Notes: a model not told the origin generated them from the sequence alone. A stretch of 64,000 nucleotides of DNA from Pseudomonas sp. Ant30-3 (GCF_000690905.1 NZ_JMCL01000025.1:62001-126000), one strand, 5' to 3'; positions 6,190 to 14,996 are shown, counted from the first letter of the stretch. Numbers and translations: made by a program.

Positions 6190-7188
6190 TTATTTGATTG
6201 TTACGGTGACTTTGCCTTTTGATCTGCCCTGCTCGACGTACCGCAACGCCTCTGCAGTCGATTCAAAAGGGAAGGAGCGATCGATGACCGGTTTGATGAC
6301 GCCAGCCTCGATGAGCGAAGTGATTTTTTGCAGTTGTATCCCGTCGGCACGCATAAACAAAAATGCATAGCTCACCCCATGTTTGCGGGCTTTTCGGCGA
6401 ATACCGCTGCTGAGCAGGCGCATGACTTGCCCCAGCAGCCAAGACAAACCTTGCTCCTGGGCAAATTGCGCGGTCGGCGGCCCCGAAAGGGAAATGAGCT
6501 GTCCGCCAGGCTTGAGAACCTTGACCGATTTCTCCAGTACATCGGCGCCAAGGCTGTTCAACACCACGTCGAAATCGCGCAACTCGTTTGCAAAATCCTG
6601 CTGTTTGTAATCGATGACCACATCCGCCCCGAGTGCTTTCACCCATTCGACGTTCGCCGTGCTGGTGGTGGTCGCAACGAAGGCGCCGAGGTGTTTGGCG
6701 AGCTGGATGGCAAGCGTGCCGACACCGCCGGATCCGGCATGAATCAACACCTTCTGGTCTTTTTTCACCTGGGCGGTCTCAACCAGCGCCTGCCAGGCCG
6801 TCAAGACAGCCAAGGGGATGGAAGCCGCCTCGGCCATGTCGAGATTCGAGGGTTTCAGCGCGAGCGCGTTTTCGTTCACGGCGATCAGTTCAGCAAACGT
6901 CCCGATCCGTGCCTCGGGAGGACGTGCGTAGACTTCGTCACCAGGCTTGAATCGCTTCACCGCCGAACCCGTGCGAACGACCACACCGGCCAGGTCATTG
7001 CCTAATACCAATGGAAATGTATAGGGCAAGATCAGTTTGAACTCCCCCGTTTTGATCTTCGAGTCCAACGGGTTCACGCTCGTCGCATGCACCTGGATCA
7101 GAACGTCATGTACACCGACCGCAGGGTCGGGCACTTCGCCAATCATCCCGTTCTGCTTGCCGTAGCAATCGATAAAAAATGCCTTCAT
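6190..7188 (-). CDS. MDR-family NADP-dependent alcohol dehydrogenase / quinone reductase
   Basis: The 332-residue protein is a medium-chain dehydrogenase/reductase of the zinc-independent quinone oxidoreductase type. The GroES-like N-terminal domain (about 1-120) contains SVNPLDSKIKTGEF and LGNDLAGVV. The Rossmann domain carries the nucleotide loop HAGSGGVGTLAIQLAK (about 150-165). The cysteine pattern of structural zinc is absent. It probably reduces quinones or alpha,beta-unsaturated carbonyls with NADPH. It is the last gene of the leftward four-gene run under the divergent TetR gene, which suggests a shared role in reactive electrophile or xenobiotic turnover. The ribosome site before 7188 is weak. 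Confidence 0.88.
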   Translation of the reverse strand: MKAFFIDCYGKQNGMIGEVPDPAVGVHDVLIQVHATSVNPLDSKIKTGEFKLILPYTFPLVLGNDLAGVVVRTGSAVKRFKPGDEVYARPPEARIGTFAELIAVNENALALKPSNLDMAEAASIPLAVLTAWQALVETAQVKKDQKVLIHAGSGGVGTLAIQLAKHLGAFVATTTSTANVEWVKALGADVVIDYKQQDFANELRDFDVVLNSLGADVLEKSVKVLKPGGQLISLSGPPTAQFAQEQGLSWLLGQVMRLLSSGIRRKARKHGVSYAFLFMRADGIQLQKITSLIEAGVIKPVIDRSFPFESTAEALRYVEQGRSKGKVTVTIK

Positions 7189-7265
7189 GTTGCAGCTGCT
7201 CTTGTCGGTGGAATGAGAGTGGGGCGCGGCCCCGACAACGTTGATGCGATTAGACGTGCAGGCTG

Positions 7266-8135
7266 TCAGGAGTCGAGGAACGCCATAGCCTTGGCCACGA
7301 AATCGGTATGGTGCTGGAAAATGCTGCCGTGCCCGGCGTCGGGATAAATGATCAGTTGCGCGTTGGGGATTCGCTTCGCCAGCTCAATCGAGTTCACGGT
7401 GGGCACCATGATGTCGTTGTCCCCGTTGGCTATCAGGGTCGGCATCCGCAAGCGACTGAGATCTTGCGGCGCTTGCTTGCCCCACGCAGTAATGGCTTTG
7501 AACTGCCGAAAAAATGCGCCGGGGGTCGGGCCTTTGCCCCGGTTGTGCTGGCGTTCTTTCAAACGTTGCAAATACTCGGACGCGGCACGTTGGCCGTTGG
7601 CCGTGGTAGTGAAGAACAGGTAGAACTTGGGGTCTCGCAGCGTCAGCAAACCTTTGATCATCAATGGCCAGGTCACCGAACCGACGCAGTCGATGCCTGT
7701 GCCACCGGCCGGTCCGGTTCCGGTGAGAATCAATCTGCGCACTCGTTCGGGTGCTTTCAGGGCGATGTCTTGAGCGACGAAGCCGCCGAGTGAAAAGCCG
7801 AGCAGATCAACTTTGTCAAAACCCAGCGCACGAATCAGCCCGATTGCATCGTCAGCCATCTCACCGACGGTCAATGGCGCGGCGCCGCCCGAGCCACCGA
7901 TACCGCGATAATCAGTAGTGATGACACGCCGGTTTTTCGCCAGACCGTCGATGATCCTAGGGTCAAAGCTATCCAACACTGCTCCCCAATGGTTGAACAT
8001 GACCAGCGGGACCTCCGTCCTGGGTCCCAGGTCACGATAGGCGAAGGGTATCCCGCCAATCAGAACCGACTGGGTCGCCGCGCTGATAAATGTCGACTGC
8101 GAACCCGCGTGATTGCATGTAGCTATAAGGGTCAT
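7266..8135 (-). CDS. Alpha/beta-fold hydrolase
   Basis: This 289-residue protein has the alpha/beta hydrolase layout. The oxyanion strand region is followed by FNHWGAVLDSFDP, the nucleophile elbow GFSLGG (Ser at about 116), a late acid in NGDNDIMVP and the catalytic His in DAGHGSIFQHH (about 268). A helical cap lies between about 150 and 220. It would hydrolyse an ester, lactone or similar bond; the substrate is not shown. The ATG at 8135 has a GGAG site. It lies between the MDR reductase and an SDR in one operon. Confidence 0.88.
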   Translation of the reverse strand: MTLIATCNHAGSQSTFISAATQSVLIGGIPFAYRDLGPRTEVPLVMFNHWGAVLDSFDPRIIDGLAKNRRVITTDYRGIGGSGGAAPLTVGEMADDAIGLIRALGFDKVDLLGFSLGGFVAQDIALKAPERVRRLILTGTGPAGGTGIDCVGSVTWPLMIKGLLTLRDPKFYLFFTTTANGQRAASEYLQRLKERQHNRGKGPTPGAFFRQFKAITAWGKQAPQDLSRLRMPTLIANGDNDIMVPTVNSIELAKRIPNAQLIIYPDAGHGSIFQHHTDFVAKAMAFLDS

Positions 8136-8182
8136 GTTTACTCCGTCCGATTGCGGGGCGAGGCCGGCCTGCCCGGCATGGG

Positions 8183-8971
8183 TCAGACTTGAGTCAAATA
8201 GCGTTGCGCCACGGCGGACTGCCTGATCTGCGACAAAAGACCCTGACGCGCGGTTTGCAGGGCATCCCAGCGCTCGCCTTCATGCAGTGGAGGAATGGTC
8301 ACTGGCTCGCGACGGTCGAAGCCCACCAGTGCGGCATCGACCAGATCACCCACTTCCATGATTTCGCTCAAGGTGTTGATGTCGATTCCGGCGCGATCCC
8401 AAATCTCCGTGCGGGTGGCGGCGGGCAGTACGGCTTGCACATATACACCCTGAGGCGAAAGTTCCAGGCTTAGGCCTTGGGAAAGGAACAGCACAAACGC
8501 CTTGGTCGCCCCATAGACCGACATGCCGAACTCAGGAGCCAGCCCCACCACCGAACCAATGTTGATAATCGCGCCTTCACCTGCTTTGGACAGGCGTGGC
8601 GCGATGGCGCTGGCGAGCCGCACCAGCGCGGTGGTGTTGAGAGCCACCAGTTGCGCAACGCTTTCGGTGCTTTGCTCGATGAAGTTGCCGGACTGTGCGG
8701 CGCCGGCATTGTTGACGAGGATGCCGATGCGCGCGTCATCCCGCAGGCGCGTTTCGACGGAGTGCAGGTCGCTGAGTTGAGTCAGGTCGGCCTGAAGCAC
8801 TTCAATGGCGACGGTGTGTTCGTCACGCAACTTTGCTGCGAGCGTTTCCAGGCGCGAGTGGTCGCGGGCGACCAACACCAGATCATGCCCGCGTTCGGCG
8901 AAACGCTCGGCGTAAACCGCGCCGATGCCGGTGGAAGCGCCAGTGATGAGAACGGTAGGGCGAGTTGTCAT
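8183..8971 (-). CDS. Short-chain dehydrogenase/reductase (SDR)
   Basis: A classical SDR of 262 residues. The cofactor motif TGASTGIGAVYAERF is near residues 10-24, NNAG is at about 87-90, and the catalytic Ser lies in INIGSVVG. The Tyr-x-x-x-Lys appears as YGATK (about 151-155). It would reduce or oxidise a carbonyl/alcohol with NAD(P)H in the cytoplasm. The ATG at 8971 has an AAGAG site. It is part of the operon downstream of the flavin oxidoreductase; the 47-base gap to the hydrolase holds no terminator. Confidence 0.9.
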   Translation of the reverse strand: MTTRPTVLITGASTGIGAVYAERFAERGHDLVLVARDHSRLETLAAKLRDEHTVAIEVLQADLTQLSDLHSVETRLRDDARIGILVNNAGAAQSGNFIEQSTESVAQLVALNTTALVRLASAIAPRLSKAGEGAIINIGSVVGLAPEFGMSVYGATKAFVLFLSQGLSLELSPQGVYVQAVLPAATRTEIWDRAGIDINTLSEIMEVGDLVDAALVGFDRREPVTIPPLHEGERWDALQTARQGLLSQIRQSAVAQRYLTQV

Positions 8972-9043
8972 GATGTCAGCTCTTTCTCAGGAACATGGAT
9001 TGGGATTGATGCACGAACAAAACCAGGCTCGATCAGCCAGTGC

Positions 9044-10144
9044 CTAGTTCGCGGCAGCGCTTGATTCGGCAAGCGTCGGGTAGTCGATGTATCCCGCCGC
9101 TCCGCCGCCGTAGAGCGTGGAGGGGTCGAAGGCGGACAGTGGCGCACCGGCCTTGAGCCGCTCCACCAGATCAGGGTTGCCTATAAAAGGGCGGCCAAAG
9201 GCGATCAGGTCGGCCTTGTCATGCGCAAGGCGTGTCGTGGCCAAGTCCAGGTCATAGCCGTTGTTGGCGATGTAAGTGTTCTTGAAGCGGTGGCGCAAGG
9301 CGTCGAAATCAAAGAACGCCACGTCGCGTGGCCCACCGGTTGCACCTTCGACGACGTGCAGATATACGATGTCCAGAGCATTGAGTTGGTCGACGATGTA
9401 ATCGAACTGAGCCTGTGGATCACTGCTCGATACACCATTGGCTGGCGAGACAGGCGAAAGGCGAATGCCCGTGCGATCAGCACCAATCTCGGCGGCCACC
9501 GCGGCCGTCACTTCCAGCAGCAGGCGCGCACGGTTTGCGATTGAGCCGCCGTAGGCATCAGTACGCAGGTTGGCGCCGTCCTTGATGAACTGATCCAGCA
9601 AATAGCCGTTTGCACCGTGGATCTCCACGCCGTCGAAGCCTGCCGCAATGGCGTTTGCCGCCGCTTGGCGGAAATCGTTAACGATGCCCGGCAGTTCGTC
9701 AGTCTCCAGCGCTCGAGGCTCGGAAACGTCCTCGAAGCGATTGTTGACGAACACCTTGGTCGCGGGACGAAGCGCGGAAGGGGCTACCGGCGCCGCGCCT
9801 TGCTGTTGCAGATCCACGTGGGAAACACGGCCCACATGCCACAGCTGCAGGAAAATTCTCCCGCCCTTGGCGTGCACGGCATCGGTCACCTTGCGCCATC
9901 CCTCTATCTGCTGCTGCGTGTAAATGCCCGGGGTATCCTGATAGCCCTGTCCCTGCTGCGAGATCTGCGAGGCTTCGGAAATTAGCAAGCCCGCGCTGGC
10001 CCGCTGGCTGTAATAGGCAGCAGCAAACTCACTCGGCACAAAGCCTTTGCCTGCGCGATTGCGCGTCAGTGGAGCGAGAACCACGCGGTTCGACAGCGTC
10101 AGTGCGCCGAGCGTGTAGGGAGTAAACAGATTCAGGTCGCTCAT
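9044..10144 (-). CDS. Old-yellow-enzyme-type NADH:flavin oxidoreductase (alkene reductase)
   Basis: This 366-residue FMN enzyme belongs to the old yellow enzyme / NemA family. It begins SDLNLFTPYTLGALTLSNRV, contains the substrate-binding region FLQLWHVGRVSH, the barrel motif GFDGVEIHGANGYLLDQF (about 180-197) and the phosphate-binding end IAFGRPFIGNPDLVERL. These proteins reduce activated C=C bonds, nitro esters or quinones with NADPH. I start at the ATG at 10144; the frame stays open 33 codons further but into the shared promoter. It is the first gene of the leftward operon and faces a TetR gene. Confidence 0.93.
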   Translation of the reverse strand: MSDLNLFTPYTLGALTLSNRVVLAPLTRNRAGKGFVPSEFAAAYYSQRASAGLLISEASQISQQGQGYQDTPGIYTQQQIEGWRKVTDAVHAKGGRIFLQLWHVGRVSHVDLQQQGAAPVAPSALRPATKVFVNNRFEDVSEPRALETDELPGIVNDFRQAAANAIAAGFDGVEIHGANGYLLDQFIKDGANLRTDAYGGSIANRARLLLEVTAAVAAEIGADRTGIRLSPVSPANGVSSSDPQAQFDYIVDQLNALDIVYLHVVEGATGGPRDVAFFDFDALRHRFKNTYIANNGYDLDLATTRLAHDKADLIAFGRPFIGNPDLVERLKAGAPLSAFDPSTLYGGGAAGYIDYPTLAESSAAAN

Positions 10145-10290
10145 GGGTGTTTGTTCCGTGCCCGTTGTTAAATGGTCATATCGTTTGAGATTAGGATGAT
10201 GATCGAAATCTAAACTGTCAATGGTTTTGATTATGATCAACATCTATGTATCATCAGCCAATAAATTTCAGCGGTAGCGAGGTATCGAAC
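10145..10290. promoter_or_regulatory. Divergent promoter region with candidate TetR operator
   Basis: The 146 bases between the flavin oxidoreductase and the TetR gene contain an inverted repeat TTGAT-TATG-ATCAA at 10227-10240 in an AT-rich stretch. TetR proteins of this arrangement usually repress both directions from one palindrome. The site assignment is inference. Confidence 0.5.
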
Positions 10291-10866
10291 ATGCGAGTGT
10301 CCAAGACCCAGGCCCAGGCAAATCGGGAGCACATCGTCGAAACAGCCTCAGTTGTATTTCGCGAGCGCGGTTTTGACGGTGTCGGCGTGGCCGACCTGAT
10401 GGCCGCCGCCGGTTTCACTCATGGTGGCTTCTACAAACATTTCGGTTCCAAGGCTGACCTGATGGCCGAAGCCTCGGCCAACAGTCTTGCGCACTCACTG
10501 GCCAGCGCCGAAGCATTGAGCGTGAAGGATTTCATCGACGTGTATGTGTCCAGGGATCATCGCGACGGGCGCGCCACGGGTTGCACCATGGCGGCGCTGT
10601 GCGGTGACGCGGCGCGTCAGTCGGGCGATTTGAAGTCGGCATTCGCTGAAGGCATCGAGCGCACGTTGCAAACGCTCGGGGAAAAATACCGGACCGGGCC
10701 GGATGCAGCGCCGAGTGAGGCGAGGATGAAAATGATTGATCTGCTGGCGCGAGCGGTCGGCGCGATCATGTTATCGCGCGCCTGTCCTGACGACTCGGTG
10801 CTGGCCGATGAAATTCTGGCGGTGTGTCACGCGCAAATGACTGCATCATTATCTATTCAATCGTAG
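10291..10866 (+). CDS. TetR-family transcriptional regulator
   Basis: The 191-residue product has an N-terminal TetR helix-turn-helix. VVFRERGFDGVGVADLMAAA and THGGFYKHFGSK lie at about residues 20-58, followed by an all-helical ligand domain. I use the ATG at 10291 (product MRVSKTQAQANREH) because the GAGG site at 10279-10282 precedes it; the frame also has an upstream ATG at 10246 inside the AT-rich promoter. It probably controls the divergent reductase-hydrolase operon in response to an electrophile, from position and family habit. Confidence 0.9.
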   Translation: MRVSKTQAQANREHIVETASVVFRERGFDGVGVADLMAAAGFTHGGFYKHFGSKADLMAEASANSLAHSLASAEALSVKDFIDVYVSRDHRDGRATGCTMAALCGDAARQSGDLKSAFAEGIERTLQTLGEKYRTGPDAAPSEARMKMIDLLARAVGAIMLSRACPDDSVLADEILAVCHAQMTASLSIQS

Positions 10867-11101
10867 ATTCAGTCGTAGAGGGGATAGATGGATGTCGCAC
10901 AAAGCGCGCTGACTCGCTTTCATTTCGTCGTTGGACGAAAGGTGTGGTGCTGCACACTTCCAGCGCATGGGCTTTCCTGAGCTCTGGAGGGCTGATGCCA
11001 AAGGCTGGTAATTCCGTAAAAGTCGCTGGTGAAGTTGAGGCCAATCTGATCAAGCAGACGCCTGATCATCTGCGGACGTATCTGCACGATTTTTCGACCC
11101 A
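10867..11101. other. Gap after the TetR gene
   Basis: The gap holds no recognisable gene. A 55-codon frame opens at 10995 behind GGAGG, beginning MPKAGNSVKVAGEVEANL, but it runs straight through the terminator hairpin at 11102-11136 and looks like a remnant at best. Confidence 0.4.
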
Positions 11102-11136
11102 AACAACGAAGCCCTCAAGTGAGGGCTTTGTTGTTT
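11102..11136. terminator. Bidirectional terminator hairpin
   Basis: A 16-base-pair stem (11102-11116 with 11121-11136, loop AAGT) has A/T-rich ends in both directions. It lies 22 bases beyond the stop of the leftward SDR gene and after the rightward TetR region, so it can end transcription from both sides. Confidence 0.85.
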
Positions 11137-11158
11137 CTGGCGTTTGGAGAAAGTGCTC

Positions 11159-11869
11159 TTAGTGCCCCGCACTTTGCCCCCCATCCACATGCAGAATCTC
11201 ACCAGTAACAAAGTTCGCGCGATCCAGATACACAACCGCCTGCGCGATGTCGCTGATCTCACCCATATGCCCGACCGGGTGCAAGCTGCCCAGCGCTGCG
11301 TGAGTTTCCTCGCCGTGCATCGGCGTCTTAATGATGCCAGGGGAAACCGCGTTCACCCGAATTCCGCGCTTGGCGTATTCGATGGCCAGTGATTTAGTCG
11401 CTGCGTTCAAACCACCTTTAGTCAGCGAAGCCAGTACCGACGGCAAGCCGTCGATAGCGTGGTCGACCAGACTGGTGGTAATGCTCACAACATGGCCGCT
11501 GCCTTGTTTTTCCATCTCGGTGATAGCAAGTTGCGTGATGTAAAAGAAACCGTTCAGGTTAACCGACAGCACGGCGGCGTAATCTTCCGGGGTGTAGTCG
11601 GTGAACGGTTTGGCGACGAAAATCCCGGCATTGTTGACCAAAGTGTCGATGCGACCAAACCGTTCAACAGCTTCACGAATCACCCGCTGCGCTACTGCAG
11701 GGTCGCCGATGTCGCCGGCCACGGTGTGGATGTCCGGATCGGTGGACGGTTTGATCGAGCGCGAAGTGGCGACCACTTTGTAGTCCAGATCGCGGAATGC
11801 TTTGACCATACCTGCGCCGAGCCCTTGGGAAGCGCCAGTGATAACGATGACTTTTTTCGAATTGCTCAT
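11159..11869 (-). CDS. SDR-family protein lacking the catalytic tyrosine
   Basis: This 236-residue protein has the SDR nucleotide motif TGASQGLG (about 11-18), NNAG (79-82), and an end typical of the family (VDGGQSAGH). The catalytic Ser (S133) and Lys (K151) are present, but the Tyr four residues before the Lys is replaced by Ala147 (VLASLTKGG). It either uses other chemistry or acts without classical catalysis. It is the last gene of the leftward tautomerase-DsbA-SDR operon, 43 bases after the DsbA-like gene, and is followed by a strong terminator. Confidence 0.88.
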   Translation of the reverse strand: MSNSKKVIVITGASQGLGAGMVKAFRDLDYKVVATSRSIKPSTDPDIHTVAGDIGDPAVAQRVIREAVERFGRIDTLVNNAGIFVAKPFTDYTPEDYAAVLSVNLNGFFYITQLAITEMEKQGSGHVVSITTSLVDHAIDGLPSVLASLTKGGLNAATKSLAIEYAKRGIRVNAVSPGIIKTPMHGEETHAALGSLHPVGHMGEISDIAQAVVYLDRANFVTGEILHVDGGQSAGH

Positions 11870-11912
11870 GATGAACCTCTACTCATTAATGATGATTAAA
11901 AAAGATAAGTAA

Positions 11913-12569
11913 TCAGCCGTTGGCGGAGGCCGTGGCCATTTGTCTCAACATCTGTTCGTAGTACTCGATCGACTGTGAACCGGACACCAGATGACGACCG
12001 TTTAACACCAGTGCCGGTACCGAATTAATGCCGCGCTGCCGGTAAAACGTTTCAAGTTCACGGACTTGTTCGGCGAATGCTCCTGAGGCCAATACCTCTT
12101 GGGCAGCTTCTGCATTCAGTCCCGCTTCGGCAGCCAGTCGAACCAGCGTCTCGCGATTACTCGGGTTCTGGCCTTCGGCGAAGTAAGCGCGCAGCAGGAT
12201 CTTTTTCAATGCAGCTTGCCGTCCTTCCTGCAACGCCCATAACAGCAACCGGTGCGCATCAAAGGTGTTGTAAAAGTGGCTACGCTTTTTCAGATCGAAC
12301 TTGAAACCGATGGCCTCGCCTCGAGCGTTCTGCAAGGCCTTGCCGGCAGCCACGTCTTCAGCGGTGCGTCCGTACTTGCGCATCAAGTGCTCCACAGCTT
12401 CCTCACCTTCCGTCGGCATGTCCGGGTTCAACTCGAAAGGCTTGTAAGTCAACTCGACCGAAATGTCCCCGGCCACATTCTCGATCGCTTGCTCCAGCGC
12501 CGTCGCGCCCAACGCACACCACGGGCACACCACGTCGGAGATGAAATCGATGGAGACCGCGGTCGTCAC
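11913..12569 (-). CDS. DsbA-family (FrnE-like) thiol oxidoreductase
   Basis: The 218-residue product has the thioredoxin-fold start IDFISDVVCPWCALG with a CPWC redox pair (about 14-17), a helical insert, and the cis-proline strand INSVPALVLNGRHLVSG near the C-terminus. There is no signal peptide, so it is a cytoplasmic FrnE/2-hydroxychromene isomerase-like member. Start is GTG at 12569, behind AGGGGG; it overlaps the tautomerase stop (GTGA), showing translational coupling. Its partner or substrate is not known; neighbours suggest an oxidative or electrophile response. Confidence 0.9.
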   Translation of the reverse strand: MTTAVSIDFISDVVCPWCALGATALEQAIENVAGDISVELTYKPFELNPDMPTEGEEAVEHLMRKYGRTAEDVAAGKALQNARGEAIGFKFDLKKRSHFYNTFDAHRLLLWALQEGRQAALKKILLRAYFAEGQNPSNRETLVRLAAEAGLNAEAAQEVLASGAFAEQVRELETFYRQRGINSVPALVLNGRHLVSGSQSIEYYEQMLRQMATASANG

Positions 12570-12787
12570 GACTTGTCCCCCTCTTCAGTGAGCTGCTGTC
12601 GGTACTGCGTGGTGGAGATGCCGGCATAGCCCCAGTTATCGGTGTCGACTTCTTCGATCACGATGTGGGTCAGGTGCGGATCTTTTTTGAGCACGCGTTG
12701 CAGGGTTTCAGTGATTTCAGCGATCACCTGAGCTTTCTGCTCACGGGTAACGCCATCGCGGGTAATGCGTACGCTTACGAAAGGCAT
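12566..12787 (-). CDS. 4-oxalocrotonate tautomerase-family protein
   Basis: A 73-residue tautomerase superfamily protein. The ATG at 12787 follows a GGAGA site and gives MPFVSVRITRDG, so after methionine removal the catalytic Pro1 is exposed, as required in this family. The helix EQKAQVIAEITETLQRVL and the segment HIVIEEVDTDNWGYAG match the 4-OT fold. It would interconvert keto/enol forms of a small acid. It heads the operon with the DsbA-like and SDR genes. Confidence 0.88.
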   Translation of the reverse strand: MPFVSVRITRDGVTREQKAQVIAEITETLQRVLKKDPHLTHIVIEEVDTDNWGYAGISTTQYRQQLTEEGDKS

Positions 12788-12968
12788 GAGGAAGATCTCC
12801 AGTGACCTGCTCATCGGGATGATGGGTAGGCGTTGGAGCTCAATGTAGGAGTTTGGAGAGACGGGAAAAAGAGGGGGGCGGGAACATCATTAGTTACGCG
12901 GTGTAATGGGTTGTTGCATGGCTCAATGCAAATACTGAATCCACTGCGCCCAATTTTTATCAAAAAAA

Positions 12969-12993
12969 AAACCCCGAACCAGTCGGGGTTTTA
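12969..12993. terminator. Bidirectional terminator downstream of oprD-like gene
   Basis: The stem AACCCCGA / TCGGGGTT (12970-12977, 12983-12990) is flanked by a run of A on the left and T on the right. It lies 27 bases past the stop of the leftward porin gene. Confidence 0.85.
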
Positions 12994-13019
12994 TCGAGTT
13001 CTACAAACTCAACCCATCA

Positions 13020-14306
13020 TCAAAAAACGTTGATCGGGTAATCCACAAACACGCGCACTTCGTTACCGCTGACGTTGTACTCACTCGATTTCTGCGACAC
13101 GCGCAGGACCGAGCTGCGCAGGCGGACGCTGAGGTCTTTGGCCGGGCCGTTTTGTACGACGTATTTGAACTGGTTGAAGATTTCGCGCTCGGTGCCGCCT
13201 TCGCTGGTGGACGTGGTGATGTTGTCGCCACGCACGTAAGCGAAGTTGTAGGTCAGGCCTGGAACACCGAAGTTGGTGAAGTCGAGGCCGTAGCCCAACT
13301 GCCAGCTGCGTTCGTCTTCGGCGTTGAAGTCGGACCAGTAGGAGTTGGCCAGGTAGATGGTGTTACCGCCGTCACCGACGCGACCCTGATCCCGCTGATA
13401 ACCGCCGTAGGCATAACCGAGGTTGCTGTCGCCGGTGCTGCGTTGGTGCGCGAGCGTGAACGAGTGTGGGCCGGTGGCGAAGACCGCAGCCAGGCTCCAG
13501 ATTTTGTTGTCGTCGCCGGTGGCGCCGCTTTCCCTAACGTAGGAATCGTCCAGCTTGGTGCGGTAGCCGTTGAAGTCCAGAGTCAGCGACTGATCCTTGT
13601 CGATCGGGAAGATGTAGTTGGCGTTTACGTATTGCTTCTTCAATACGTCTTCAACATCGGAGGCGTAAAGGGCTGCCTTGAATTGATCGGTGAGCTGATA
13701 GCTACCGCCCAATACGTTGATCGACTTCAAGCCACCGCTGTCACGGCCTTCGGCGCTTTTACGCGATTCGGCGGTGAAACGACCAGCGTTCAGCTCCAGG
13801 CCTTTGATCTCTTTCGAGGTGATCAAAGTGCCAGTGTAGCTTTCCGGCAGCAGGCGCACGTTGTCGTAGCTCAGCACCGGCAGCGCCGGCATCTGGTCGC
13901 CGTAAGTCAGCGTGGTGCTGGAGAAGCGGAACTTGACCGCCGCGCCGGCCTTGGACAGATCGTCGGCTGCGCTGCCGCTTTCACCCTTCTTGAAAAAGTC
14001 GATGCCCTGCGCGCCGGTGCGACCTTTGCCGCCGTCCAGACGCAGTGCGTAAAGACCAAAAGCGTCCACGCCGACACCAATGGTGCCCTGGGTGAAACCG
14101 GACGAGAACGTACCGATAGCCGCTTGGCCCCACTCGGCTTTGTCTTCGCGCGTGTCTTTGTAGTCACGATTCATATAAGCGTTGCGCAGCAGCACTTTCA
14201 GGCTGCTGTCTTCTTTGAATCCCTTGGATTCGGCCTGGTCGTTTGCCATGACCTGTGTAGCGCTCAACATCCCCAGAGCGATCAAACTGATCCGCTTAGT
14301 CAACAT
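13020..14306 (-). CDS. OprD-family outer membrane porin
   Basis: The 428-residue precursor begins with a signal peptide (MLTKRISLIALGMLSATQVMA, cleavage before NDQ). It continues as an OprD-type 18-stranded barrel with alternating Tyr/Asp/Ser strands. It includes the family hallmark regions near the N-terminus (LKVLLRNAYMNRDY) and the closing strand EVRVFVDYPINVF. OprD porins admit basic amino acids, peptides or organic acids. Close to the agmatine genes, an arginine/polyamine-type substrate is possible but unproved. Start ATG at 14306 with AAGGAAA. It stands alone between terminators. Confidence 0.92.
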   Translation of the reverse strand: MLTKRISLIALGMLSATQVMANDQAESKGFKEDSSLKVLLRNAYMNRDYKDTREDKAEWGQAAIGTFSSGFTQGTIGVGVDAFGLYALRLDGGKGRTGAQGIDFFKKGESGSAADDLSKAGAAVKFRFSSTTLTYGDQMPALPVLSYDNVRLLPESYTGTLITSKEIKGLELNAGRFTAESRKSAEGRDSGGLKSINVLGGSYQLTDQFKAALYASDVEDVLKKQYVNANYIFPIDKDQSLTLDFNGYRTKLDDSYVRESGATGDDNKIWSLAAVFATGPHSFTLAHQRSTGDSNLGYAYGGYQRDQGRVGDGGNTIYLANSYWSDFNAEDERSWQLGYGLDFTNFGVPGLTYNFAYVRGDNITTSTSEGGTEREIFNQFKYVVQNGPAKDLSVRLRSSVLRVSQKSSEYNVSGNEVRVFVDYPINVF

Positions 14307-14391
14307 TTATTCTTTTCCTTATTACGGGTTGATACGCACTGCGTCGAACGGCTGAAACGGCGCTATTGCACTCTTTTTTCACCCCGAAACA

Positions 14392-14436
14392 AAAAAGGCC
14401 CGCGCACGAGCAATCGCGGCGGGCCTTTTTATTATT
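14392..14436. terminator. Terminator hairpin upstream of the porin gene
   Basis: The 12-base stem AAAAAGGCCCGC / GCGGGCCTTTTT (14392-14403, 14419-14430) continues into T-rich sequence on the right and A-rich on the left. No rightward gene needs it; it may back up the next hairpin for the leftward 70-residue gene. Confidence 0.75.
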
Positions 14437-14595
14437 TTTTGAGACATGGCGGTTCGCCACAGGCGTTGGGGCGAATCGTAGCCGCGCCTTTTGCTATGTG
14501 TCAATTTCACGAATCGTCTGAGAATAGGTCGAAATCGTCTAAGAAATTCTGCTACTGCTCCGACGTCGATACCCGCTGCGTATTGAGCGCGCATA

Positions 14596-14627
14596 AAAAA
14601 GCGCCGCCATCCCGGCAGCGCTTTTAT
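14596..14627. terminator. Terminator of the 70-residue gene
   Basis: The stem AAAAGCGC / GCGCTTTT (14597-14604, 14618-14625) lies 18 bases past the stop of the leftward gene. Confidence 0.7.
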
Positions 14628-14644
14628 CAATCCTTTGTTGGTTC

Positions 14645-14857
14645 TTATCCTTCCATCACATCCCGCAACGCATCCAGTTCTGCTTCGCTGAATAAACCAG
14701 CGGGATAGCGCTCGATGATCATCCGGCGCGGATCAGGTTTCCTGATCTGACGCGTTCCATTGGATTTCAACCAGCGCGCCAGAACCTGGAGCGATTCGCT
14801 GTTTACTGCCAGGGGATGCAACGCCCGCTCGCCCATCACATTCACTTCGGCGTTCAT
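14645..14857 (-). CDS. Conserved-looking 70-residue hypothetical protein
   Basis: The ATG at 14857 has AGGAGAG 8 bases upstream, which decides the start over an ATG 13 codons further. The product MNAEVNVMGERALHPLAVN... is mixed, with a basic middle (NGTRQIRKPDPRRM, about 40-53) and a helical acidic end (FSEAELDALRDVMEG). No signal peptide or membrane segment is seen. It is monocistronic with its own terminator. I do not recognise the family. Confidence 0.65.
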   Translation of the reverse strand: MNAEVNVMGERALHPLAVNSESLQVLARWLKSNGTRQIRKPDPRRMIIERYPAGLFSEAELDALRDVMEG

Positions 14858-14996
14858 ATCGCGCTCTCCTGGGTTGTGAGCGGCTAACTTATCCAAGGTT
14901 TATGACAGAACAACGAAGGTCTCTGCCTTACCTGTTTCACGGTATGACCGATACAAGAGCTGTGCCAAAGCGTCGCCAACGACAGCTGGCGGGCAC

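Noticed and set aside
10995..11162. 55-codon gene after the TetR gene
   Set aside because: It has a GGAGG site but runs through a strong terminator hairpin and shows no family; kept only as a note on the gap.
13152..14708. 518-residue plus-strand reading frame opposite the porin gene
   Set aside because: It is an antisense shadow of a clear OprD-family gene, caused by high GC at third codon positions; no domain and no ribosome site.
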